A program made the position numbers and the translations under genes. This document shows positions 1 to 5,478 of a stretch of 5,505 bases of DNA, piece by piece. Numbering within the stretch: position 1 is the stretch's first letter; every line of letters starts with the position of its first letter. Below the pieces are notes generated by a model that made no database searches, was not told where the DNA came from, and saw nothing but the letters and a program-made list of their open reading frames with translations. The DNA is from Bacteroidales bacterium (GTDB lineage Bacteria > Bacteroidota > Bacteroidia > Bacteroidales > P3), in the NCBI GenBank assembly GCA_017507285.1, contig JAFWBF010000139.1, positions 1-5,505 on the forward strand, given 5' to 3'.

Positions 1-35
1 GAGGCCGGTATCATTTTTTCGTCTTTCTTTTCCAT
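1..35 (-). CDS. Start of a minus-strand gene cut by the window edge
   Basis: An ATG at 33-35 on the minus strand opens a frame reading MEKKDEKMIPA that stays open to the window edge. The lysine- and glutamate-rich N-terminus is typical of a soluble cytoplasmic protein. It lies about 70 bases downstream of the terminator of the preceding minus-strand gene, so it is probably a separate unit, though I find no convincing promoter in between. Only 11 codons are visible, so no function can be assigned. Confidence 0.4.
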   Translation of the reverse strand, partial: MEKKDEKMIPA

Positions 36-106
36 AGGTTATTGCCTGATATTAAAAACATCTTTAATAACCAACAACGGAGCGAAAGGTTTATAGTGCA
101 AAAAGT

Positions 107-137
107 AAAAAAAAGGTGGAACGCTGTCCCACCTTTT
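107..137 (-). terminator. Intrinsic terminator of the thioredoxin-like gene
   Basis: On the minus strand, AAAAGGTGG (complement of 129-137) pairs perfectly with CCACCTTTT (complement of 111-119) around a 9-base loop. The stem runs directly into a T tract (complement of 107-114), then AC and four more Ts. This is a textbook Rho-independent terminator. It starts 11 bases after the TAA at 148-150 and 68 bases after the TAG at 205-207, which suggests the TAA was the ancestral end of the gene. Confidence 0.85.
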
Positions 138-147
138 CTGTTATCAT

Positions 148-204
148 TTATTTTGAATATTGTTCCAAAACCCTTTCATAATCGTCCAATGACATACTGC
201 CATT
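148..204 (-). other. In-frame coding remnant beyond the TAG stop of the thioredoxin-like gene
   Basis: Reading on in the same frame past the TAG at 205-207 gives NGSMSLDDYERVLEQYSK and then TAA at 148-150. The stretch is protein-like: an amphipathic, acidic helix with no low-complexity character. It ends 11 bases before the terminator. It is best read as the former C-terminus of the upstream protein, separated by a single nonsense codon (one base from CAG, GAG, AAG, TAT, TAC and others). Alternatives are occasional UAG readthrough, a sequencing error, or a 15-codon reading frame starting at its own ATG (193-195). Confidence 0.6.
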
Positions 205-1002
205 CTAATAACATTTACCATCCGGGGTGCAGAAGTGCTTCTTGGGCGGTGCAGGCTTGTAGGTGCGGAACGACACAGTGTCAAAATCCATATAATCAGT
301 CATGTCAAAATCATAATCAGCATATATGGTATCAATCTTGTCAAAATCTAAGTCCTTTACCTCCATCGAATCTATTTGCACCACTCTACGCAAGTCGTAT
401 GGAGTTAAAACAGCTGCATCTTTATATACCTCTACTACCTGTTTTATCTTACCTTCTTTGTTTATAAGCAACGTAAGCGGAATGCTTTGTGCCCATGTAA
501 ATGCACGTTTGGGCTGTGTGGCATAATTAACGATGTTCAGTATACGGTAAATACGATTACTTTCGTGGAACATAGGGTCGTCATCGCGGAAGAAATACCC
601 TTCGGCTATTCCGTGGTTTACAAAATAATCGTGCTCCCACACTATGCTGCCACAGTCGTCCATTATAAAGTACATTTTGTAGTGCGAAGTATCCAAATTT
701 TTATACATTGGCAGATATACATCTCTCATTCCCAACACACAGCCTCCGCAGTATGGGCTGGTTATAACTACAATCTTATAATGCGAGGTGTCGCCCTCTA
801 TCATCTTGCGAAACCTGTCGGCGGTAAGCGGCGTAATAACGTCGGTATATTCGGCCGAGCGTTTTATCATCCTTTCCGATGCGTAAGACACTTTTATGGG
901 CGAATATTTGCTTTGCGTAAAGGTAAGCACGGCAACAACCGCAAGCAAAAGTACTACCAACAATAGTAGTATCAAAAGAATCTTCTTGATTTTTCGTTTC
1001 AT
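205..1002 (-). CDS. Membrane-anchored thioredoxin-like protein with a CGGC motif
   Basis: The protein has 265 residues from the ATG at 1000-1002. A longer frame would need a TTG at 1032, ten codons earlier; the ATG directly precedes a typical signal sequence and is preferred. Residues 1-6 are basic (MKRKIKK) and residues 7-28 form a very hydrophobic helix with no lipobox, so it is probably an inner-membrane anchor or uncleaved signal with the domain in the periplasm. The thioredoxin fold is supported by a beta strand and CxxC motif (ITSPYCGGC, Cys85 and Cys88) and a candidate cis-proline in SIPLTLLINKEGKI (Pro175). The family carries out thiol-disulfide exchange; the partner is unknown. Two further cysteines lie near the end (258 and 264). 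The gene has its own promoter and terminator. The TAG stop may be premature, since the frame continues for 18 sensible codons. Confidence 0.85.
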   Translation of the reverse strand: MKRKIKKILLILLLLVVLLLAVVAVLTFTQSKYSPIKVSYASERMIKRSAEYTDVITPLTADRFRKMIEGDTSHYKIVVITSPYCGGCVLGMRDVYLPMYKNLDTSHYKMYFIMDDCGSIVWEHDYFVNHGIAEGYFFRDDDPMFHESNRIYRILNIVNYATQPKRAFTWAQSIPLTLLINKEGKIKQVVEVYKDAAVLTPYDLRRVVQIDSMEVKDLDFDKIDTIYADYDFDMTDYMDFDTVSFRTYKPAPPKKHFCTPDGKCY

Positions 1003-1078
1003 TTGTTTATTAGTTTTTTTGTTGTTTATCAATATATTATTTATCTATTATCAGTAAAAATCCATAACTAAACGCTTG

Positions 1079-1109
1079 CAAAGGTACATATTTATTTGGA
1101 ATTATCAAA
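1079..1109 (-). promoter_or_regulatory. Bacteroidetes-type promoter of the thioredoxin-like gene
   Basis: On the minus strand, TTTG (complement of 1106-1109) is followed by 19 bases and then TACCTTTG (complement of 1079-1086). This matches the Bacteroidetes sigma consensus TTTG-N19-21-TAnnTTTG exactly. Transcription should begin around 1072, leaving an AT-rich leader of about 70 bases before the ATG at 1002. The -33 box lies directly beside the first recognisable unit of the 22-bp array. Confidence 0.8.
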
Positions 1110-1177
1110 CCGATAGGCCGGGAAATATATTGCCGGTGTGGGCAATGATTTTTACCGTGTGCTTATAACATTTTTCT

Positions 1178-1571
1178 CCGATGCTTGAAACACTTTTTTC
1201 CGATGCTTGAAGTGATGGTAATGAAAGTGCTGAAATAATAGTATCGAAAGTACTGAAATTATAATATTGAATGTATTATAATGCTTATCAAAAAAGCCTT
1301 TTCCGATATGTGAAAAAGGCTTTTTCATTACTCGAAAAAGGCTTTTTCGTTATGCAAAAAAGGCTTTTTTAAATAATGAAATTGGCATTTTTTCATTTTT
1401 GAAATGCGTATTTCGCATCTTATAATAGGGTATTTTAGATGATTTCTTCAATACTTTTAATAGAATATTTTCAATACTTTCATGATTATCATTTCAGCAG
1501 TTTCGATAGTATATGCGCAGGCATCTGTAAAAGATTGCATAGGCATCGGGAAAAAGTGTTTTAGGCATGGG
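1178..1571. repeat. Large imperfect inverted repeat formed by the two flanks of the 22-bp array
   Basis: The left flank matches the reverse complement of the right flank about an axis near 1375. The segment 1178-1206 pairs with 1543-1571 at 25 of 29 positions, sharing AACACTTTTT and CCGATGC. The segment 1240-1259 pairs with 1491-1510 at 17 of 20. The coordinate sums (2749 and 2750) agree, so both pairs share one axis. The array units are therefore in opposite orientation on the two sides. Confidence 0.7.
1290..1326. terminator. Bidirectional terminator-like hairpin in the centre of the 22-bp array
   Basis: An A tract and GCCTTTTC are followed by a short loop, then GAAAAAGGC and a run of five Ts. 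The stem GCCTTTT/AAAAGGC has a T tract after it on both strands, so it could stop transcription from either side. It comprises the first two core units of the array. The adjacent palindromes at 1334-1348 and 1356-1370 repeat its right arm. The sdaA operon already has a good terminator upstream, so its role as a terminator is inferred from form only. Confidence 0.45.
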
Positions 1572-1572
1572 C

Positions 1573-1617
1573 AAAAAATATCCTGCCCAAAGTTTGAGAA
1601 TGAAACCATGGGCAGGA
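1573..1617 (-). terminator. Intrinsic terminator of the sdaA operon
   Basis: On the minus strand TCCTGCCCA (complement of 1609-1617) pairs perfectly with TGGGCAGGA (complement of 1581-1589). A smaller inner stem (GTTT/AAAC, 1592-1595 with 1603-1606) lies within the loop. The hairpin is followed by AT and six Ts (complement of 1573-1578). It starts 28 bases past the sdaA stop codon and ends the two-gene unit. Confidence 0.85.
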
Positions 1618-1645
1618 CGAAGGTATATAACTGTATGTAAGACTG

Positions 1646-2845
1646 TTAGTCGTGTAGGTTGAGTAGTGCCAAACCGCCCTCGGCCGTTTCTTTGTATAGG
1701 CTGGGCAAATCTTTTCCGGTAAGGTTCATGGTATAGACCACTTTGTCGAAACTTATGATATGCTTACCGTCCGAGAGCATGGAGTAGAGGTTGGCTTCAA
1801 GTGCACGCAGGGCTGCGAAGGCGTTACGCTCTATGCAGGGTATCTGCACCAGGCCACAAATAGGGTCGCAGGTAAGGCCCAGGTTGTGTTCCAAGGCTAT
1901 CTCGGCGGCATACTCTATTTGTTGTGGACTTCCACCAAATATCTGATTGGCAGCAGCTGCGGCCATTGCCGATGCCGAACCTATCTCGCCTTGGCAGCCC
2001 ACCTCGGCACCGGATATGGAGGCATTGGTTTTTATCACGTTGGCAAACAAGGCGGCAGTGGCCATGGCTTTGAGTATGGCCTTGTCGGAAAAGTCGTGAT
2101 TGTTTTTGAGATGGTAAAGCACGGCGGGCAGCACCCCCGACGATCCGCATGTGGGAGCCGTAACTATAAGTCCGCCGGCAGCATTCTCCTCGGCTGTAGC
2201 CAGGGCGTAGGCCATCACCAAACAGCGACCTTGCAGCGAGGGCTTGTAGCTTCGGGCTTTTACATAGTAGGTTGCAGCCTTGCGTTTGAGGCACAGGCCT
2301 CCGGGTATCACCCCTTCGTTTTGCAAGCCTTGTTCCACAGTGTTTTGCATTATCTTCCAGCGCTCGTTGAGGAAGTCCCATATATCGTCGCCCTCGTGGT
2401 TAACCACATATTCCCAATATGTAAGACCATGCCGCTCTATGTATTTGAGTATCTCGGTCATGTTGTTGTGTTCGTACAGATGCTCTTGGCTGAAGTGGGT
2501 GTTTTGGTCGGCCAGGTTTCCGCCGCCCACGCTGTAAATTTCCCATTTGTCTATCACACTGCCGGCATTGTCCAAGGCCTCAAAAAGCATGGCGTTGTTG
2601 TGAAAAGGCAGGAAAGTTTCGGGCTTCCACACCAGCTCTACTTTCCTGGGGTTCAACGAGTCTAGTATAGCCTTATCGGTAAAGTGTCCCTTGCCTGTGG
2701 CGGCCAAACTTCCGTAGAGGGTAACGCGGTACGAGGCGGCCTGCGGCGTGCGAGCCTTAAACTGTTCGGCGGCCTTGCGTGGGCCCATAGTGTGGCTGCT
2801 TGATGGGCCCTGACCTATTCGGTATATCTTTTTAATCGATTCCAT
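1646..2845 (-). CDS. sdaA: L-serine ammonia-lyase (iron-sulfur-dependent L-serine dehydratase), single chain
   Basis: This cytoplasmic enzyme converts L-serine to pyruvate and ammonia. It has 399 residues from the ATG at 2843-2845. The frame extends five codons to a TTG at 2860, but MESIKKIYRIG at the ATG matches the usual family start. The N-terminal beta domain carries the signature GPSSSHTMGPRKAAE (residues 13-27). The C-terminal alpha domain carries TAPTCGSSGVLPA (about 229-241), GCQGEIGSASAMA (283-295) and HNLGLTCDPICGLVQIPC (320-337). Cys284, Cys326 and Cys337 are the likely 4Fe-4S ligands; their spacing (42 and 11) agrees with what I recall for the Legionella enzyme. The chain is shorter than the roughly 455-residue E. 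coli enzyme but complete in both domains. It starts 20 bases after the upstream stop, so the two are co-transcribed. Confidence 0.96.
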   Translation of the reverse strand: MESIKKIYRIGQGPSSSHTMGPRKAAEQFKARTPQAASYRVTLYGSLAATGKGHFTDKAILDSLNPRKVELVWKPETFLPFHNNAMLFEALDNAGSVIDKWEIYSVGGGNLADQNTHFSQEHLYEHNNMTEILKYIERHGLTYWEYVVNHEGDDIWDFLNERWKIMQNTVEQGLQNEGVIPGGLCLKRKAATYYVKARSYKPSLQGRCLVMAYALATAEENAAGGLIVTAPTCGSSGVLPAVLYHLKNNHDFSDKAILKAMATAALFANVIKTNASISGAEVGCQGEIGSASAMAAAAANQIFGGSPQQIEYAAEIALEHNLGLTCDPICGLVQIPCIERNAFAALRALEANLYSMLSDGKHIISFDKVVYTMNLTGKDLPSLYKETAEGGLALLNLHD

Positions 2846-2865
2846 ATTATTTTTATTCAATATAA

Positions 2866-4191
2866 TTATTCAACACTTGTGCTTTCGTTTTGTCGTAATG
2901 TGGCGCTGAATATTCCAAATTCGGGGTCGCCCGATTTGTAAACGATGTTGTAGGCATTGTAGAGCAGCATGTAGTCCAACATATTGTAGTAGCCATAGTC
3001 GTTCAAATGCCACGGGCAGAAGAGCGATAGCGAATGCCATGGTGCTGCCGAAAATTGGGTTTGCCCCTCCTTGCGTAGTCTATAGCCCCCCTCGGGCGGT
3101 GCCATCGATAGGTAACGCTCGTACACCTGGGGGCTTATCGGGTCGTTGCCCTCGTAGCCGTGAAGTATGGCGGCTATAAGCGGCAGATGGGGAAAGACAA
3201 ACTCTTGCTGCAAATCGGGACGCATCTTGGCTATCTTTTCGCCTTGCTTCTTCATCCAGTCGTAGATATTGTCGGCACCCCTACCCCAGTCGTTGCCCAC
3301 CACCGAGCAGCAGTATATGCCGTACCACACAAAGTTGCCCTTCTTACGCATAAGGCAGTTGTTTTGCATAAAGTTCCACACCGTTCGCCACCATCCGTTG
3401 TCGGAGTTGCCGAAGTGTAGGTCCTCGCCGGTGATATACTCTCCGGCCAGCACATGACCATGCTGCAACCACTTGATGTCGCCACTCTTTTGTATAAGCT
3501 GTCCGGTAACGGGGTTTACAATCTCCCACTCTTTTCGGCCCTTATCGTCCACGTTTTGCATACAGCGTACAAAGCTTCGAGCCAAATCGGTTACATCGTT
3601 GCGCAACTGTTGGTCGTCCACAAGTTTTATCACCAAAGCAAATCCGAGGTAGCAAGCCCATATCTGGTCCTGCGATGGTGCATTGCTAAGGGTTGTGGTA
3701 TCGCCAAGTCGCGACTTGTAGTCGCTATCTATAGCATCCACATTTATAAGTTTGTTTAAATCGGCAGGCACATCATCGCGCAGGAAAAATCCGTTCAAGC
3801 TGTCGCGACCATTCCAATAGCTTTCGGCATGGGAATCCAAGCGTTTTAGTGTTGCCACAGCCCAACGAAGTTCTTGCAATGTAGAGTCGGTAGGGCGACC
3901 CTGAAGCTGCAAATTTCTGTATTCCAAAGCCAGCATGGCAATATAGTGTCCCTGCCACCAAGTAGCGTCGGCCCAATAGGCAGTAACCTCACCTTTGTCG
4001 TTGACCCTTATAAGCTCTATAGGCAAATGCGAGCCACTAACGGAGGCATCCTGTGTGTAATACATAAAACGGTGCTTCAGCTGAGCACGATAATGGTTAT
4101 ACTTCTCCTCGTTTGTAACCGAGGTTTGAGAGAATAGGTCAGTGGCCCCAATCATCGCCACCAAAACAGCAACTATATACTTTGTTTTCAT
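2866..4191 (-). CDS. Secreted protein of unknown function, tryptophan- and tyrosine-rich
   Basis: The protein has 441 residues from an ATG at 4189-4191. Residues 1-22 form a signal peptide (MKTKYIVAVLVAMIGATDLFSQ, cleavage probably near residue 22) without a lipobox, so it is exported to the periplasm or beyond. The mature part is rich in aromatic residues, with conserved-looking blocks: ADATWWQGHYIAMLALEY (74-91), SYWNGRDSLNGFFLRDD (124-140), SQDQIWACYLGFALVIKL (173-190), WLQHGHVLAGEY (241-252), GRGADNIYDWMKK (303-315) and APWHSLSLFCPWHLND (383-398). Alternating helical segments with W/Y/H/D-rich loops resemble alpha/alpha-barrel carbohydrate-active enzymes, but I cannot place it in a family, so a hydrolase role is only a guess. 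It is the first gene of the operon with sdaA and has a strong promoter. Confidence 0.9.
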   Translation of the reverse strand: MKTKYIVAVLVAMIGATDLFSQTSVTNEEKYNHYRAQLKHRFMYYTQDASVSGSHLPIELIRVNDKGEVTAYWADATWWQGHYIAMLALEYRNLQLQGRPTDSTLQELRWAVATLKRLDSHAESYWNGRDSLNGFFLRDDVPADLNKLINVDAIDSDYKSRLGDTTTLSNAPSQDQIWACYLGFALVIKLVDDQQLRNDVTDLARSFVRCMQNVDDKGRKEWEIVNPVTGQLIQKSGDIKWLQHGHVLAGEYITGEDLHFGNSDNGWWRTVWNFMQNNCLMRKKGNFVWYGIYCCSVVGNDWGRGADNIYDWMKKQGEKIAKMRPDLQQEFVFPHLPLIAAILHGYEGNDPISPQVYERYLSMAPPEGGYRLRKEGQTQFSAAPWHSLSLFCPWHLNDYGYYNMLDYMLLYNAYNIVYKSGDPEFGIFSATLRQNESTSVE

Positions 4192-4226
4192 GCGTTATTA
4201 GTTTTATATTCCAAATTTTGAATGTG

Positions 4227-4258
4227 CAAAGGTACAAACTTTTCAAATAACATGCAAG
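4227..4258 (-). promoter_or_regulatory. Bacteroidetes-type promoter of the secreted protein-sdaA operon
   Basis: On the minus strand CTTG (complement of 4255-4258) is followed by 20 bases and then TACCTTTG (complement of 4227-4234). This gives TTG-N20-TAnnTTTG, close to consensus. Transcription should start near 4220, about 30 bases before the ATG. The -7 box has the same sequence, TACCTTTGC, as the one before the thioredoxin-like gene. Confidence 0.78.
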
Positions 4259-4426
4259 AGGTTGGTAGTCTTTTATCCATTTTAGAGGTGAAGGGGGATA
4301 AAAAAAGTGCATTTTAGCAATCGTGAACTTAATATGTATTTTTGTCCACAATTCACAATAGAAAAGCGAGGCTACAGCATAAATGTTATCCCGGCTTGGA
4401 AGTTTTAACGAAAGACAAAACAATAT

Positions 4427-4457
4427 TTTGACAATCAAAAATTAATATGTAACTTTG
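4427..4457 (+). promoter_or_regulatory. Bacteroidetes-type promoter of the GrpB-family gene
   Basis: TTTG at 4427-4430, 19 bases, then TAACTTTG at 4450-4457 match the phylum consensus exactly. Transcription should begin around 4463, giving a leader of about 110 bases. A second -7-like box, TATATTTG (4533-4540), lies closer to the gene but has no -33 box at the proper distance; the nearest TTG is 23 bases away. Confidence 0.72.
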
Positions 4458-4486
4458 CAAACCAAAAATTCGAGCAAAATAGTTAA

Positions 4487-4533
4487 AGGTGGGTTCTCTG
4501 TTTTGCTTGAAGGTGAGTTTTTAGAACTTACCT
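4487..4533 (+). promoter_or_regulatory. Inverted repeat in the leader of the GrpB-family gene
   Basis: AGGTGGGTTCT (4487-4497) and AGAACTTACCT (4523-4533) can form an 11-bp RNA stem with two G-U pairs around a 25-base loop. The left arm is also partly repeated directly in the loop (AAGGTGGGTT at 4486, AAGGTGAGTT at 4510). The right arm ends at the first base of the TATATTTG box. It could be an operator or a leader hairpin. There is no T tract after it, so it is not a terminator. Confidence 0.4.
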
Positions 4534-4573
4534 ATATTTGCATTCAATAAATCGAAATTTGCATAACTTTACA

Positions 4574-5134
4574 ATGAGAAAGAAATTATCAGAAATGACC
4601 TTGGAAGAACTGTGGCAATTGTTTCCAATCTTCTTAACAGAGCATCAAGATTCCTGGAAAGAATGGTATCTCGAAGAAGAACACCTGTTGAAAAAAGTTA
4701 TGTCGAAAAATGAGAGAATAAGCCATATCGGAAGTACGGCTGTCTATTCTATATGGGCAAAACCAATTATTGATATTCTTTTAGAAGTTCCAAGGGAAAG
4801 CGACTTGTTGTATTATAAGGATTTGATTATTAACAGTGGTTATATTTGTATGTCTCAGACTGAGAATAGATTGTCTTTTAATAAGGGATATACAGAGAAT
4901 GGTTTTGCCAAGAGAGTATTCCATCTACATTTGAGATATGAAGGCGATAACAATGAACTGTATTTCAGAGATTACCTTATAGAGCAACCGGATGTAGCAA
5001 AGGAATACGAGGAATTGAAATTTAAGTTATGGAAGAAATACGAACACAACAGAGATGCTTACACAAATGGTAAAACTGAACTTGTTAAGAAATATACCGA
5101 AAAAGCCAAAATACTGTATAGGAATAGATACTGA
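4574..5134 (+). CDS. GrpB/UPF0157 family protein, nucleotidyltransferase-like fold
   Basis: The protein has 186 residues from the ATG at 4574-4576, close to the usual 170-190 for the family. A longer frame would begin with a TTG at 4538 that lies inside the TATATTTG box, so it is unlikely. The family pattern is clear: HIGSTAV (51-57), WAKPIIDILLEVP (61-73), VFHLHLRYEG (115-124), LYFRDYLIEQPDVAKEYEELK (129-149) and NRDAYTNGKTELVKKYTEKAK (159-179). Members share a fold with nucleotidyltransferases, but their biochemical role is not established. No signal peptide is present, so it is cytoplasmic. The usual Pro-Gly after HIGSTAV is Tyr-Ser here. The gene is visibly more AT-rich than the operon and stands alone between repeats, consistent with acquisition by transfer. 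Confidence 0.9.
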   Translation: MRKKLSEMTLEELWQLFPIFLTEHQDSWKEWYLEEEHLLKKVMSKNERISHIGSTAVYSIWAKPIIDILLEVPRESDLLYYKDLIINSGYICMSQTENRLSFNKGYTENGFAKRVFHLHLRYEGDNNELYFRDYLIEQPDVAKEYEELKFKLWKKYEHNRDAYTNGKTELVKKYTEKAKILYRNRY

Positions 5135-5216
5135 TAAATTTCAATTCACCCTCTCTTTGACTCTGTTCGTCTGCCCCTCCCATAACAACGACGAAAACAA
5201 TCACACACAGCGAAAC

Positions 5217-5239
5217 AAAAAAAAAGGAATAATTCCCCC
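5217..5239 (-). terminator. Possible minus-strand terminator at the left end of the 33-bp array
   Basis: The palindrome GGAATTATTCC (complement of 5226-5236) is followed on the minus strand by nine Ts (complement of 5217-5225). The stem is only four pairs with a three-base loop, so it is weak. It marks the sharp left boundary of the 33-bp array and could end a minus-strand transcript that reads through the repeats. Confidence 0.25.
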
Positions 5240-5384
5240 TTAAAAATGTAAGAAAATCAGTATAATTCCCCCATAAAAGTGTAATAAAACCGCTATTATT
5301 CCCCAATAAAAGTGTAACAAAACCGCTATTATTCCCCCTTAAAAGTGTAACAAAATCGCTATTATTCCCCCATAAAAGTGTAAT
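5232..5384. repeat. Tandem array with an exact 33-bp period, four full units and one partial
   Basis: Units begin with ATTCCCC at 5232, 5265, 5298, 5331 and 5364, exactly 33 bases apart. Each contains ATAAAAGTGTAA or TTAAAAGTGTAA and most end in CGCTATT. The first unit is the most diverged (AAAAATGTAAGAAAATCAG) and the last stops after about 21 bases. On the minus strand the unit reads as an 11-residue repeat (GNNSGFVTLLW-like) without a stop across the array. However, there is no ATG in that frame and a TAA lies just upstream (about 5387), so I treat it as non-coding. Confidence 0.9.
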
Positions 5385-5478
5385 TTATTTTGTTATATCA
5401 AAGAAATGTGCAACTTATAAATTAAAAACCAATCATCAAAAATTTCCGATATACTATTATAGCAAAGAGGGTTCGACA

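Larger units (their letters stand above)
1111..1573. repeat. Degenerate tandem array with a 22-bp period, about 21 units
   Basis: When the stretch is cut every 22 bases, successive rows align. Starts fall at 1111, 1133, 1155 (23 bases), 1178, 1200, 1222, 1244 and so on to 1552. The clearest neighbours are CCGATGCTTGAA at 1178 and 1200; TGAAAGTGCTGAAAT and TCGAAAGTACTGAAAT at 1222 and 1244; three copies of a GAAAAAGGCTTTTTC-like palindrome at 1312, 1334 and 1356; CAATACTTT at 1449 and 1471; and AGGCAT in the rows at 1530 and 1552. The sequence drifts gradually while the phase is kept. No open frame of note crosses it. It fills the space between a promoter and a terminator. I do not recognise it as a named repeat family. 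The outermost left rows (1111, 1133) are the weakest matches. Confidence 0.75.
4192..4573. other. Divergent intergenic region (382 bases)
   Basis: This region separates the sdaA operon (minus) from the GrpB-family gene (plus). It holds the two divergent promoters listed separately and an inverted repeat in the plus-strand leader. The part between the promoters (about 4260-4425) is AT-rich. It contains a weak hairpin, TTTTATCC (4271-4278) with GGATAAAA (4296-4303), which has no T tract and no obvious role. I see no gene or RNA there. Confidence 0.7.
5135..5478. other. Intergenic region with a tandem array (344 bases)
   Basis: After the GrpB-family stop codon I find no convincing plus-strand terminator. 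The first 80 bases are pyrimidine-rich on the plus strand (about 5150-5180), then A-rich. The 33-bp array follows. From about 5385 to 5478 the sequence is AT-rich and must contain the promoter of the gene at 5479 if it has one. I find no full TTTG/TAnnTTTG pair there. Confidence 0.6.

Noticed and set aside
42..966. Plus-strand frames opposite the thioredoxin-like gene
   Set aside because: They lie antisense to a gene with clear motifs, promoter and terminator, and have no protein-like features.
1003..1032. TTG start for the thioredoxin-like gene ten codons upstream
   Set aside because: The ATG at 1000-1002 stands directly before the basic and hydrophobic signal sequence; the extra residues (INNKKTNKQ) add nothing family-like.
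1111..1573. CRISPR array
   Set aside because: There are no conserved repeats separated by unique spacers of 30 or so bases; the 22-bp units are contiguous and drift in sequence, and no cas genes are present.
1760..2665. Long plus-strand frame of 301 residues opposite sdaA
   Set aside because: It is a shadow of the sdaA coding sequence; all family motifs are on the minus strand.
2846..2860. TTG start for sdaA five codons upstream
   Set aside because: The ATG at 2843-2845 gives the standard family N-terminus (MESIKKIYRIG).
4342..4351. DnaA-box-like TTGTCCACA
   Set aside because: It is a single site with one mismatch to TTATCCACA and no cluster, so an origin is not supported.
4139..4438. A 99-residue minus-strand frame over the divergent intergenic region
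   Set aside because: It covers both promoters, overlaps the start of the secreted protein gene in another frame, and shows no recognisable protein character.
5085..5306. A 73-residue minus-strand frame reading through the 33-bp repeats and antisense to the end of the GrpB-family gene
   Set aside because: It begins with a TTG inside the array, consists of the repeat translation followed by low-complexity residues, and overlaps a well-supported gene on the other strand.
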